Notes: generated by a model not told the origin, from the letters alone. A DNA stretch of 64,000 bases from Axinella damicornis (GCA_963931865.1 OZ007516.1:3342744-3406743), one strand, 5' to 3'. Shown: positions 45,742 to 62,724, counted from the stretch's first letter. Translations and numbers: made by a program.

Positions 45742-47682
45742 ATGCCAGCTGTTCCGGAGCAGCCATCCCCTGGAGATCTAGAGCCGGAGGCCTCCCGCCC
45801 TCACCCTCGCCTGGGCCCTGGTGAACATGGGAGAGGAGAGTGGCATGGTTGCCGTGGCCTGCCAGAGGAAGGGGTGGATGTGGTTCCTTCTGTTACTCAA
45901 AGGAGGGGGGTAAAAAGAGTGGCAGACAGGTACGTCACTTAGCTTCATTCCCATGCCTATCTAGTCTGGTTACCAGACCCTTCTACCCGTGAGGAAGGGT
46001 CTGGGCAAATGACCTACCTTTCGTCAGTAAATGCAGGCATTGGCGTGCATCCATTCATCAGTCACATGTACTAGTTAACGTGTTCCCTCATCAGTGGAAT
46101 GCAAGGGTCGGCTACACTGAAGGATAGGTCATTTGCCCAGACCCTTCCTTGCCGGTTGATTTATATAGAATGGTCTGGAAACCAGACTACTGCCTATCCT
46201 TCCCATTAACGTTTCTTCGATTTGCTTTGATGACACAGCAAGAGCATTCATTATTATGAGGGATGTCATGTAGACATCTGATGGACACTACAGGTCCATC
46301 ATTTTAATCAGGAGCGCTTGAGCCGTCGAAGGGCAGCGAAGGAGCGTTTAACTCAGCATGCATGCCCCAGTGGAAGTAGTAGGCATTCACACGTCCCAAT
46401 CATTTACCTTATACGGCGAGAGGCCATTACGTAAAAGTGCAAATTGGCGTTTGTGCGGTACCGCAAAGGTCTTCCATATAAGCTATGACCATAAGGCGTG
46501 AGGGATCACAACATGTCTATACTAGTTTGACGCTCCTTCGCCGCCTTCGGCGGCTCATGCACTCCTGTTTTAATTGATGTAGAAAGTTGGATGAGCAATG
46601 CTAGGCATGGGATAGCCTCGTACTCAGGTCATGGGCAAAAATCATTGAAAGGGGTCTGGTCACATTTCGCAACGTTACCGTGTGTGGCGTGTGTGCTGAG
46701 TTAGCAGTCTTGAAGCCTAGAATTAAGGTCTGGGAATGACATGGGAGTGAGAGCACTATTTACTGCACACACAGAGAAGGTGTCCACCACCAGTTGCTTC
46801 TATCGCATAAGAATTCTGGGCCTGAGAATTTGGATGAAGAAAATGCAGAGACACCAACGAAACGCCTTAAGGCCGTGACAGACGCAGTAAGTATGAACTT
46901 AATGTGCTTGTAACTCAAAGATCATGAGTGAGCAATTATAATAATATTATGTTTCCTGCAGGAAGAATATAATATTGGAACTGAGCATAGTCATCATCCA
47001 CAGGATGGACATGAAGGTTAGCAAAGATCAGAGAAGACAAAGGGGTACGAGTAGGGATTAAAATAATGTCTCCCAACACTAGGTCTTTATGACCACCATG
47101 TAACTGACGTGGGTGAGTTGGAGCAACATAACCCCAGTTCTGGGGAGGAGCCTCCCCTGCAGCCTGTGGAGGACATACAGACTTGCATGAGGAGCATCAC
47201 CAGTGAAACTAGAGAACTGCTCAACGAGTGGCAGGAACCCTTCAGGTGAGCAGACACCTTCCGTCCTCAATATCGTTCCCACAATAAGTATTTGAGCACC
47301 CCAGTTAGCTGATTCTCAAACCCCACCTCAGGCTCAAAGGAGTCGGGGGACGAGATGTCAGTACAATTCATAATTCAAGCCCAAGTTGCTATAGGCAACT
47401 TCATTTAGTATGCTGTAGGTGTGATGAGTAAGGCTAATTTTGTAGGATGTGATGATCCACCAGCTCAGTGTTGTTTGCAGTGTAACTATGGTTACTAGTA
47501 GCTCTATAGACATTAAACCGTGTTCTCTCTCTAGTGAAAGTGTGGCATATGAGACATTCTGCCCGGTACGGGTGGATGAGCACCTGAGGCAGGCTTGTGC
47601 ACTGGAGGAGAGCCTCATTGAGCAGAAGGAAAGACTCAAGATGAGACTAAAGATGATCTCTAGGACACTGAAAACACTATAG
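45742..47682 (+). CDS. small coiled-coil protein, 221 residues, unknown family
   Basis: Five exons in phase: 45742-45929, 46775-46886, 46962-47016, 47083-47245, 47535-47682 (TAG). The N-terminal 60 residues are Pro/Gly/Arg-rich and end in a basic cluster (TQRRGVKRVADR); a second basic motif, TPTKRLKAV, follows, so a nuclear location is likely. The middle is acidic and His-rich. The C-terminus is helical: MRSITSETRELLNEWQEPF, then PVRVDEHLRQACALEESLIE with a Lys/Arg/Leu-rich end. I recognise no family; a kinetochore, meiotic or centrosomal small coiled-coil protein would fit by composition. Start chosen at the first ATG after the leader acceptor; an upstream ATG in the leader exon would be out of frame. 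Intron 1 holds a hairpin element. Confidence 0.7.
45962..46189. mobile_element. hairpin element, 228 bp, 8/9 flanking repeat
   Basis: Flanks are ATGCCTATC and CTGCCTATC. Ends TAGTCTGGTTACCAGACC and inverse. Each end has a small stem, CCAGACCCTT...AAGGGTCTGG, and the match runs on through GGGCAAATGACCTACCTT. Confidence 0.85.
46309..46567. mobile_element. second hairpin family (CAGGAGCGC ends), 259 bp
   Basis: CAGGAGCGCTTGAGCCGTCG at the left, inverted CGGCTCATGCACTCCTG at the right, followed in each arm by GCGAAGGAGCGTT. Both flanks read TTTTAAT (7 bp). Same family as 50734-51070. Confidence 0.75.
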
Positions 47683-47931
47683 CGCGACCCCCCGTGCATC
47701 ACCCTCAATCCTGGTACCATCACATTGTTCCTCAATATTGCAGTCAATATTCATTGTTATAGTGCCATCACTTCATCACTGGTTTGTGTTCTGAGATCTA
47801 AGATCATATAAAGTAGTGGTTATGCACTGTAATCACCGAGTTCTGTATTATGATACAACTTCACAATACACTGTATGTACACCTATAGTTAGCTGCTACT
47901 TGTAAGTAGACATTGGACAATTAGCGAAGTA

Positions 47932-48004
47932 TGTCCTCGTTCCCAGGCCCGCACGCCGCTTTCAGTTGTGATGAAAAACTGGGCGGGGCCTGGGAACAAG
48001 GCTA
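47932..48004. mobile_element. hairpin element between convergent genes, 7/9 flanking repeat
   Basis: TGTCCTCGTTCCCAGGCCCG ... GGCCTGGGAACAAGGCTA. Flanks are AGCGAAGTA and AATGAAGTA. Lies 26 bases beyond the stop of the minus-strand gene and may be transcribed in its 3' end. Confidence 0.75.
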
Positions 48005-48030
48005 AATGAAGTACATGACACATAATAAAA

Positions 48031-51000
48031 TTATTGTTTTAGCCTGAGGCCTGCGTTGTTGCAACATGTAACTATGAATTTGTCAAGCTCCTTGTCCATC
48101 TTCTTGTCCCGCTGGTGCCTCCTCTTTGGCTCAACTGGTTTTAGGGAAGTGACCTCCTTCTTAACTGCAATAGCATGCATCACACAATGTTGCATAAAAA
48201 TGTACAGTACTGCACGTCATGTTTAGCCTCGTTCCCAGGCTCTCATACAGAAAGAAAGGGGAGGAGCCTGGAAATGAGGCTATACACGATAGCATTCTAT
48301 ACCATGCACAAGAGCAGGAGCTTATGAGCGCCTGTACCATGTATGAGGGCAGGAGTTTTTGAGCACCACAAAGAGGGGCGAAATATAAGAGACTAGCATC
48401 TTATTACACTTGGTATGTATGTGCAAATAGCTCATAGTGCTGGACCACTCCACGTCACTCACCTTCACGTAAACGCTCTCTTGTTAGCTGACACTCGGAC
48501 TTCTTTTCCTGATAGGCAATTTCTAATTCTATGCCATGCAAAAAAAATAAATAAATGAAACTATGACATTGTGCTATAATTTGAAAACTTGGCAAATAGA
48601 ATGAAGCTAAGGTAGGCTTGCTCACTGTGCACTGCTAGAATGTTCTCCTTGTTCTTCCGGTCTAGCTCCTCCTTGGTACACCCACTCTCAAGTTCAGCAA
48701 CCTGCAACCTCTTTTGCAACTCCTCCACTTCTCTGTTATAAACAAATTGGCGCCACCTAGCTTCAGTTGCATGGAGACAGGAACTATGAGGTCATAATGT
48801 TCCCAGGCCATTCCCACCTCCAGTCTAGGACCACTTTCAGTATGCAAACGCCATGAAAAACTGGAGATGGGGACAGCCTGGGAACAAGGCTAGGTCATTT
48901 ACACCATGCATGTATCTCTACTGCAACCACAGTACACATGTATACCTCTGTTCAGCGGCGATTCCTTCTTGTAACTCTTGCAGGTGTAACTGTTTGGACT
49001 CCAGGTCTTGATTGAGCTTTTTGGTTTTCTCTATTAGGTCCTCAGCCTGTGCATAAAGTGGTGGTGGAACTGTAGCTTCCACACGCATAATACCTAGTCT
49101 AGTTCCCAGACCCAAACAACCCCAGCGAGGACTGCTTGCAGTGTCACTTCCCCTTGAGTGATACTACAAGCGATCCTCGCTGGGGGTTGTTTGGGTCTGG
49201 GAATGAGACTACATAATACCACCATTGCTAAGAAAACACACATCACCAAGGGCGCATCGAGCCGCCGCCTTCGGTGGCTCGATGCGCCCCTGACATCACA
49301 CATGTATAGCGAACATTGTTCCTGTACAGCGGCATAATGCTGAGGAGCTTGTTGCTATACAAATCAAGGTAGCTAGCTATGTTTTTGTGCCACATTAGGA
49401 AACCATTTTCTACCAATTACATGACGTATGGTACATTTTGACATGCCAATTTACCTAAATTGGTAGAAACAGCCCTCCTGTTCTATACTGATGTGCCATA
49501 AATGGACCAACGATCGAACCAAATTAATTGGTATTGGGAATAGACTTGGAAGAGAACGTTGCATTTAGGTATGGGCGTGCCTTGGTTCAAGGCTAGGGTA
49601 TGTGAATGATAGCAAATCGCTTGAAGGTTCCTTTCATGCTTATCACAATGATATCCCATTCATTGAGTATCTTGGGTTAGGAAGGAGATACGGAGTTGGG
49701 GATTAGCACCATTGTGATCAGCATGAATGGAGCATTCCAATGATGTCCATTTTGCTGTTGGTTGAATTTTGACCCAAAATCATGAAAAACCATGGATTAT
49801 AGCCTTTGGTTGAGTGCGATTTTTGACAAAAATGTGACCGAGATTAAAAATCCTTTTAAGGACATCATTTGAAAGCTCTTTTTATGCTGATCACAATGGT
49901 GCAAATCCCAGCTTCATATCTCATTCCTAGCCCAAGCTACATATTAGTCTATATCTACTATAACTGCATGTATAGTGCCATTCCCAAGCCTTCTACACTT
50001 GATCACTGTAAACGACCAAAAACTGGAGGTGTAGAAGGCCTGGGAACGAGGCTATGCATGCTCGCCCCAACAAGTGGCAGCTAGTGTACATGTAGCAAAC
50101 AGACATGAATTTGCTCCACTGTGTATCCTTGGTGTGCTGTCACTCACCAGGAGTACTGTTTCTGTCAATTTTGGTTCGTTGTTCCATTTTTGACAGAAAT
50201 GGCACATCAGTCACCCTTCAGAACAGGAGTGCTGTTCCCGCAAATTTTGGCTCAACTGATGTGCCAAAACGTGCCATAAATGGTTTCCAAAATGTGCCGT
50301 GTGAATATACCTGAACATGTGTGTATGTAGCCTCATTCTCAATTCCAGTTTTTGATCACTTTTGAAAAACTGGAGGCAAGTGATCAAAAACTGGAATTGG
50401 GAATGGCCTGGGAATAGGGTACACATGTTTCTTGGATTACATATCCTCCCTAGTCCTGACCTCATGTGCCTGCAGAAGGTGTGCACTGAACATCTGACGA
50501 TCTGCCTGGCTATAATGATTGGGGAACAGAGAGTGATGTATAGTGAAAATTAATACGATTGACCTTTGCTCTCTAGAGGTAAATTAAGCCACTGACCCCT
50601 TCATACTAACATTCGCAGAAATGTCGGGAAATCAGCATAAAGTCATGTGTTTTGCCAGAATTATGTTTTGCCAGGTTATGCAATAGTCGGTTATAATTAT
50701 AGGCAATATGCGGAAATTGCAGGAACTTTTTTGCAGGAGCGCATGAGCCACCGAAGGCGGCGAAGGAGCGTTGAACTAGTAAAGACATGTTGTATTACCT
50801 CACACCTTTTGGTTTATACCATAATATATGGAAGACCTTTGAGGTACCAGGTAAGTCAGCTAGCTCTAGTACAACTATGGCTGCACAAAGGCCAATTTGT
50901 ATTTCACACCTACTTAGCTGGGTTTCACACAAATCCTTACAACTGCATATGTAGTGGCCTCTTGTGGTATAAGGTTTAATTTTGGAGGTGTGAAGTAATA

Positions 51001-51497
51001 CAACATGTCCTAGGGCGGGCATTGGGAGTTCAACGCTCCTTCGCTGCCTTCAGCGGCTCATGCGCTCCTGTTTTATTTTTGTGATACTACACCATGCCCA
51101 CGTCAGGTATAGTTTGGATCCCTAGGCTCTTTGATCCAGATCATGTCTAGCACCTGTAATATGGCTGTGTAGTGTGTGTACCTGTTTCCTACGCATATTG
51201 ATCGCACCATACATATGTATACCAACCATAGCACTCACTCACTGGCGTTTTATTGTGGCCTGGATAGTGGCGACATCACTGCTCACAGATTGAAACTCCG
51301 TCTTCTTTTCTTCTATCTCGGTCTGTAGCCTGCTCACCAACTCCTGTAGATATAATTGAATAACTTGAGCCCTGGTGACTCAGCCTGCCTTCACCCCACA
51401 TGCACCCAAGCATGCATTTTACCTGTACATCTTCATCTCCCAGACGAGTCACGCTATCCAGTTTTCTCCTATTGAATTTCCCATCCATGGCTACCAT
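48031..51497 (-). CDS. small coiled-coil protein of unknown family
   Basis: Six exons on the minus strand: 51488(or 51497)-51423, 51343-51243, 49046-48946, 48732-48626, 48528-48463, 48164-48031 (TAA). About 190 residues, nearly all heptad coiled coil (ELVSRLQTEIEEKKTEF, EDLIEKTKKLNQDLESKQ, EVEELQKRLQVAELES, KLEIAYQEKKSECQLTRERL), ending with a basic stretch (EPKRRHQRDKKMDKELDKF) and IVTCCNNAGLRLKQ. Exon 2 ends in phase 2 at its obvious GTGAGT donor, but exon 3 needs phase 0. Either a small exon lies unseen in the 2.2 kb intron (51242-49047) or an internal GTGAGC donor is used. Two Met codons compete for the start (MVAMDGKF). The composition suits a kinetochore, centrosome or cilium component, but no family is recognised. 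Confidence 0.68.
48224..48282. mobile_element. hairpin element, 59 bp
   Basis: TAGCCTCGTTCCCAGGCTCT ... GAGCCTGGAAATGAGGCTA in intron 5 of the minus-strand coiled-coil gene. Flanks do not match, so it is older or rearranged. Confidence 0.65.
49095..49211. mobile_element. hairpin element, 117 bp, exact 9-bp flanking repeat
   Basis: CATAATACC on both sides. TAGTCTAGTTCCCAGACCCA ... TGGGTCTGGGAATGAGACTA. The inner arm AACAACCCCAGCGAGGA resembles that of 6345-6447. Confidence 0.88.
49250..49294. repeat. short GC-rich hairpin
   Basis: GGGCGCATCGAGCCGCCG and its inverse around CTTCGG. Looks like a minimal relative of the CAGGAGCGC family. Confidence 0.5.
49660..49945. repeat. dispersed repeat, copy A
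   Basis: CACCATTGTGATCAGCATGA at the left and TGCTGATCACAATGGTGCAA at the right are mirror images. Inside are CAAAATCATGAAAAACCATG and AAAATGTGACCGA. The copy at 52435-52690 has the same blocks inverted. Confidence 0.75.
50140..50295. repeat. dispersed repeat, copy of 14745-14960
   Basis: CTCACCAGGAGTACTGTTTC, TTTTGGTTCGTTGTTCC and GGCACATCAGTCACCCTT in the same order as at 14745-14960. Confidence 0.65.
50328..50421. mobile_element. degenerate hairpin element, 94 bp
   Basis: TAGCCTCATTCTCAATTCCA ... GGCCTGGGAATAGGGTA with the inner inverted pair CAGTTTTTGATCACTTTTG. No matching flanks. Confidence 0.6.
50734..51070. mobile_element. second hairpin family (CAGGAGCGC ends), 337 bp
   Basis: Left CAGGAGCGCATGAGCCACCG, right CAGCGGCTCATGCGCTCCTG; arms continue (GAAGGAGCGTTGAACT, then ACATGTTGTATTACCTCACA and its inverse). 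T-rich flanks match only in part. In the long intron of the minus-strand coiled-coil gene. Confidence 0.75.
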
Positions 51498-51675
51498 TCA
51501 TACAGTTGGTAGGTCACCCTGTAGCGCATGTGTAGATCTAGTGTCATGTAAACAGTCAAAATTTGAATTTTGAATTGCCCGGGAAAGAGCACGTGAGCGA
51601 TGGTATAGTCTCGTTCCCAGACCCCGAACGCGCACCCTGGGAACGAGACTAACGGCGGCAAAGCTCAAAAGCAAC
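51498..51675. promoter_or_regulatory. bidirectional promoter containing a hairpin element
   Basis: Only 178-187 bases separate the start codons of the minus-strand coiled-coil gene and the plus-strand peptidase gene. A hairpin (TAGTCTCGTTCCCAGACCCC ... GGGAACGAGACTA, 51606-51651) ends 24 bases before the peptidase ATG, so it is in its leader or core promoter. No TATA box seen. Confidence 0.6.
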
Positions 51676-57545
<5,870 letters not shown>

Positions 57546-57684
57546 ACAAACTATCACTAAAGCAGACATTTTTTTACATGATGTGTCACTGTACATCACA
57601 TTTTTAGCAACACGGCAGCACCGAGTAGTTTTGTACCAACAACACGGCCTCCAATAATTTGCTATTGAGCTTGCTTGAAGTGTT

Positions 57685-57747
57685 TAGCCTCGTTCCCAGG
57701 CTCCTCCCCAGCTTATGTTATGTACTGTAAGCCTGGGAACGAGGCTA
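57685..57747. mobile_element. hairpin element, 63 bp, 8/9 flanking repeat
   Basis: Flanks are TGAAGTGTT and TGAAGCGTT. Lies between the peptidase stop and the RhoBTB start. Confidence 0.85.
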
Positions 57748-57975
57748 TGAAGCGTTCATAATGCAATGGCCGTTTATGCATGCACTCATCGTTTGTTACT
57801 AAAAATAGCATAAAGCCGGAAGTTGATCTATTTTTAGAACGCGGCTTTGCGTTTATAAACTCCCCCACGCGCACGCGTACACACAGCATGCCGTGTCATG
57901 TAAGCTAATAGCGTACATGTAATTTTCAAAAAAACGTAACTGACCACGCGAGAACAACAATTATTGATATCTACA

Positions 57976-60907
57976 ATGGCACTAAGGAATCTGAAGGTCG
58001 TCGTGGTGGGAGATGGCGCGGTTGGAAAATCTTGTTTCCTGATTTCTTGGACTACCAACTCGTTCCCCGGAGACTACGTGCCCACGGTGTTTGACAACTA
58101 CGCGTCGAACGTCATGCTGGACGGGAGACCAGTGTGTCTATCGCTTTGGGACACTGGTAGGTTGCCCTATCATAGAGTCAGTAGGTAGTTATACTAGCAG
58201 GCGTGGGCAAGGGCCGGAGTGTAAAACGTAATAATTGAGCGTGGGTGTTGGAAGTGAGCCCCGCCCACAAGGCCCAATAACGAACCAACTTGCTATAGTT
58301 ATGTGAAGTATAATTATACTGGGAAGCTATTATCCCTGGAACTGTTCCTCAAGCCCCATAGATGTACCTAGTCTCGGAACCAGACCCTTTGCTAATGTAG
58401 CCGCGCCTGGGTTCGAGGCTAACCCTTTGCATGTGCGAGGGGCCTGGTTCCGAGACTAAGATGTACCTAACAGTTACTATAGCTGTAATGACATGAAATG
58501 GTAATCCAATCGAATGCAGCATACTACAGCTGTTCGTATCTTCCACAGCTGGGCAGGAGGACTATGATCGCCTGAGGCCTCTCTCCTACCCACAGACTGA
58601 TGTCTTCCTTTTGTGCTTTTCTGTCGTATCCGCCTCCTCGTTTCAGAACGCACGGCACAAGTGGGTGCCAGAGATACGACATTACTGCCCTGGCACCCCC
58701 ATTGTTCTGGTGGGGATGAAGGGGGATCTTCGGGAAGGGGAGAGAGATGGGAGGAGGGAAGGAGAGAGAGGGAGAACGATGGTGGGGAAGTTGGAAGCAC
58801 AAGAGTTGGCAAAAGAGATCGGTGAGTGGTATCCTCTCACGAGCTTTGAGGCAGTTTCTGCAGAGTAAATTGTTCCACTACCCCCACCCACCCACACACA
58901 CTCACCACCCACCCACCCACACAGGAGCAGTAGGATACTTTGAAACCAGTGCCCTCACAGGGACGGGCATGACAGATGCCATGCATGCGGCCATGAGGGC
59001 TGGCCTAAATCCAGGAACAAATGGCCGTACTGGACGAAGGAGATTTGTGTGGCCTTGGAAGAGGTGGGGAACATCAAATAACACTCACTTGCATGATCTC
59101 CTTGCTCTACTAATATTGTGTGACTGCGTACTAAGTACCTCTGCATAATTATGGAGATTGAATTATATCCATGGGAAACAGATATCTCTCAAACAATAAT
59201 TATGCCAAAAGCTGCAGCCCATTAGCGGCTAGGTTTGCCTAAAGGTAATCACACTTTGCAACAACGACAGGCTTAATTGTGTATTTTAACTTTGCATAAT
59301 TATGACTTCACTAATTTGAATCTCACAATCAAAATCAGTCCTATGGTACTATGGCAAAAAGCTCCACGAAGAAACCAGTATCATATATTATGACCAGTGG
59401 CCATAAAGCAAAAGAACTGTGCACATGTATGAAACATGTCAAACTATTTTACTCCTTGACAACGGGATATACAATTGCCTAACATTCTTATCATCACAGA
59501 CGCTCTAAAGGAGGCAATGGAAGCCCAACTGAGCCCTCCGTCCCTCCCCCTCCTGAGCTCCCCGTCAACACCAAAGCCCCCTGGATCAATATCCCTACAT
59601 CTACGTTCTCTCAGGACTGGAGCAAATTGGTCAACTCTGAGTCCCACGCTGATGTGGTGTTCCACCTCAGTTCAGAGAGCTACTATGCGCACAGGTCTGT
59701 ACACGTTGGACCATTCCATTGATTACTCTTGGCAAAATTGTGTTTTGAAGGACACTAGCTACATGTACACTGGCAGGGAAGGGGGGAGGGTTGGGAGAGT
59801 CAATCTGCAACAACCGGGACAGGAATGATGTCTTCCCACTGCAGTAGATCTCGTTCACTGTCACACTCCTTGCACAGGTTCGTGCTCTGCTCAGCTTCTG
59901 CCGTGTTTCGGAGACTGTTTGCTGTCGATGTGAAACTCAAGGTGCCAAGTTTGGCAGAATGTCCTGGGTGGTCAAAAAGGAGGCTGCAGAAGATATCACC
60001 TGCTGGCGTCAACACCGGAGAAGTCAGAGGCTTCTTGTCTACTTTGACCAAGTTAGTACACACTATATGTATACGGTGCTTATCGTTTAAAAAAAAACCG
60101 TGTTACTGCATGTATGGTGGGGGTGGTAAGTAACACTTGTCAGACAAATGGATGCCGCCTCAGCACAACTGCACACAGCTGTTTCAGCCTAGCCTCGTTC
60201 CCAGGCCTCCGCCAGATTTTATCTCGCAGCCTTGGAGAAAATTTCTCCACGGCTGCAAGATACAATCTGGGCGGAGGCCTGGGAACGAGGCTAGTTTCAG
60301 CCTAGTTCAGTGTCAGTGTTAGCGATGAAATGACAAAGCCGGACATGCAGAGTTCTTGCCCTTGCAGTATTTATTTGCAAGAACATGATTGGTGTAACCT
60401 CTGATTATGGATAAGAAAGATTGATTTGAATGATCTGATTGACACACCCAGGATGAACAATGAAGGTGGTGAGCTCACAGAAATCACCCTGGATCACACA
60501 CTAATTGGAGAGCTCCCCTTCAAACGCTGCCTCCAGTTCCTCTACACGGGAATAGTTGAACTCAACAAAGAAAGCGAACTCCTCGATGAAACGATCTCCG
60601 TTGCTCAGACTCTCAACCTCCCAGAGTTGCAGCTGATCTGTGAGAACGCCAGGAAGGGAGATGAGATTCTAAACCCAAGCATTGGTACGTGGCTCAATGA
60701 CAGAAACAGCGCCGTCTCCAAGGAGCTTTTTCTTAATAAGCAGCTGCTTTCAGACGTGAGCTTCTGTGTGGAGGGAGAGAAGGTGTGTGCACACAAGCTA
60801 GTGCTGTGCACACGGTGTGATGTAATGGCTGCCATGCTCACCGGTGGATTCATGGAGAGCGGAACGTCCAAGGTACCAGACAGAAACAGTAGCAGTCTTG
60901 CATTGCT

Positions 60908-60940
<33 letters not shown>

Positions 60941-61717
60941 CTATTGATGTATTAATTCCTTTGGAGGGGTCAGTAATACACTAGCTACTTTTTTAATGCA
61001 AACCAGATATCCAGTCCGACTCTTTTGACCCACAGATTGAGATCCCTGATGTGTCGCTGGAGAACTTCCTGGCACTCCTTGAGTACCTCTACACGGACCA
61101 CGCCCCTATTGAGAAGAGTGACTCCATTGGGATACTCGAGCTGTCCAACAAGTACGTCATACCTCGGCTGATGGCACTTTGTGAGCTGTACATCTCAAAG
61201 GAGGTAGAGAAAGCCACAGCAGAAAGTATCGCTCAGGCCGATGTCAATGTCATTGGTGAGTACAGACTGGAGTGCTAGAGTATCAAATTCAACACCTAGC
61301 GCTTGATGTTCAGACTTGTATCTTTCGTTTTCCTCGTTTCTCCTACCACCTCTTCCCTCTTTTTTCCATCCCTGCCTCCCTGCAGGACTCTTGCTGACCT
61401 CACAGTTCCACAATGCCCAGCAGCTCAGCAGCTGGTGTCTCCACTTCATCTCCAGCAACTACCTCGTCTTCAAGGAGAAGGAGGACTTCTCCCTCATCGC
61501 GGAAGACAACCTTGCCCACATCACTGAACACCAGTGGCCACCTCCCTCCTACTTTGAGGCTGTGGAGGAATACAGGAAGAAGTATGGCGGGGAAGAGGAG
61601 GGGGAGGTGGGAGAAGGTCTGGCTGTACGGGCCAAAAGAACTCATAAGAGTTTAGGATTGTTACAGCGATTTGTATGGAGAGGACGTGGCAGAACTGTCG
61701 CATCAGGAGCTCCATAA
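57976..61717 (+). CDS. rhobtb-like: RhoBTB-family GTPase with two BTB domains, 644 residues
   Basis: Eight exons in phase: 57976-58156, 58549-58821, 58925-59063, 59500-59694, 59878-60051, 60452-60872, 61036-61255, 61386-61717 (TAA). Residues 5-190 are a Rho/Rac-like G domain: P-loop GDGAVGKS (12-19), switch [12 protein letters not shown] with Thr37, switch [22 protein letters not shown] with Gln63, G4 position VGMKGDL (Met where Rho proteins have Thr), G5 TSALTG; the Rho insert is Glu/Arg-rich ([11 protein letters not shown]). A Pro-rich linker follows, then a first BTB ([18 protein letters not shown] ... [13 protein letters not shown]) interrupted by a basic insert, then a second BTB ([20 protein letters not shown] ... 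[13 protein letters not shown]), then a C-terminal helical region ([38 protein letters not shown]) as in Dictyostelium RacA and animal RhoBTB. No CAAX box, as expected. Family members act as Cullin-3 adaptors and in traffic. The donor of exon 60452-60872 is followed 35 bases later by a G28 run. Confidence 0.93.
58369..58458. mobile_element. hairpin element, 90 bp, exact 9-bp flanking repeat
   Basis: AGATGTACC on both sides. TAGTCTCGGAACCAGACCCT ... GGCCTGGTTCCGAGACTA with an inner GGTTCGAGGCTAACCC. In RhoBTB intron 1. Confidence 0.85.
60190..60293. mobile_element. hairpin element, 104 bp, exact 9-bp flanking repeat
   Basis: GTTTCAGCC on both sides. Stem TAGCCTCGTTCCCAGGCCTC extended by CGCCAGATTTTATCTCGCAG, nearly perfect. 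In RhoBTB intron 5. Confidence 0.9.
60908..60935. repeat. poly-G run (28)
   Basis: G28 in RhoBTB intron 6, 35 bases past the donor. Confidence 0.92.
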
Positions 61718-62227
61718 TTGTGCTGTAAACTCTACAAGTGATAGTGTTTGTGTTCATAATAATATTATGCTCAAAAATTATCATGCACTTGATTTTTGCT
61801 ATATATACGTGTGTTATCAATGGATGAAATTATGTCACACTGTGCCATATTTGCCCCATGAGCAGTCAAACGTGTTGAAGTATAGCTAATGGGGAGAGAA
61901 GTGGAGTAGGGGGAGAGGAGAGATCGTCAGGGTGGGGATGGACATAGTATAATATGCGGAAGCAAGTTTGTGAGATAATTGTTTGATCATGTGTGTCTGA
62001 ATCTGTCTCAGGGAGGAATAAGTAGCTACACAATCATGCAATGTTAGCCACAACTTTCAGAGTTCAAGGTACGTGAAATGCTGGTAGGGGTATGAGAACC
62101 TTGAGTTGAAATAGAAATACCAGTTTGTATGGTGAAAAAACTTTCTATAAAATAATTATTATAGGTTAATCGAACTTGAGCTGACCACTTGGTTCATTCT
62201 GTTGCTGTTGGCTGCTACTTCCATTGT
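61718..62227. other. downstream of RhoBTB, nothing recognised
   Basis: AT-rich sequence with a GGGGAGAGA stretch near 61891-61925. No gene supported. Confidence 0.4.
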
Positions 62228-62445
62228 CATGTTTTTTTGTTTTTTTTTGTTTTTTTTTTCTATAAAAGTTTTTGCATGTAAGCAATGGACACAAAATAGC
62301 AGGTTGCTAATACAAACGTGCCCGAAGGCCTAACTTAAAGGATACAAGACTATTGGTACTAGTTACAGAAGGGGGCAATAAATTCCAGGAACGAATAGTG
62401 CGAGGCACAAATGAATCAGAGAACGCGGTAGCGTTCTCTATTTAG
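62228..62445 (-). mobile_element. 5'-truncated LINE, 3' end
   Basis: The minus-strand frame 62438-62307 encodes 43 residues ending at TAG, with DSFVPRTIRSWNLLPPSV and SFKLGLRARLY. This is the typical last segment of non-LTR retrotransposon reverse transcriptases of the CR1/L2/Jockey type (FxPRTIxxWNxLP). A tail of A-runs (T-rich on the plus strand, 62230-62262) follows, as expected for a LINE 3' end. All upstream reverse-transcriptase sequence is missing, so it is a dead copy. Confidence 0.75.
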
Positions 62446-62451
62446 GGATGG

Positions 62452-62688
62452 CTAAGGAAATTTCGAAATACCATACTGATGCACCAGCAGGAAAACGGCC
62501 AAAGAAGCTACTACCCCCCAAACCAAGCATGCAGACAGAATGATACTGCCTAGCAGTTCACAAAAACACTCGCAAACGTACCTGAGAGTACGCGGGAGTC
62601 GAGAAATAAGTCGCCGTAAAATTCCGATTTCGTCATCTTCTTTCATCTTCTTTCTTCTTCTTTCTTCTTCTTTCTCATTGACTAGCAT
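62452..62688 (-). CDS. possible small membrane protein or first exon
   Basis: Open frame of 78 codons: a charged N-terminus partly encoded by a (TTCTTC)n microsatellite (62640-62672), then ILRRLISRLPRTLR, then a hydrophobic stretch LLGSIILSACLVWGVVASLA that could span a membrane. A good donor (CTCAG/GTACGT) after ...RTLR at 62583 would instead make it the first exon of a spliced gene whose rest was lost or lies beyond the LINE. Weak evidence either way. Confidence 0.25.
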   Translation of the reverse strand: MLVNEKEEERRRKKMKEDDEIGILRRLISRLPRTLRYVCECFCELLGSIILSACLVWGVVASLAVFLLVHQYGISKFP

Positions 62689-62724
62689 AGCTGGACAACA
62701 AAAGCATTTCCTGAGCTAGTTCAC

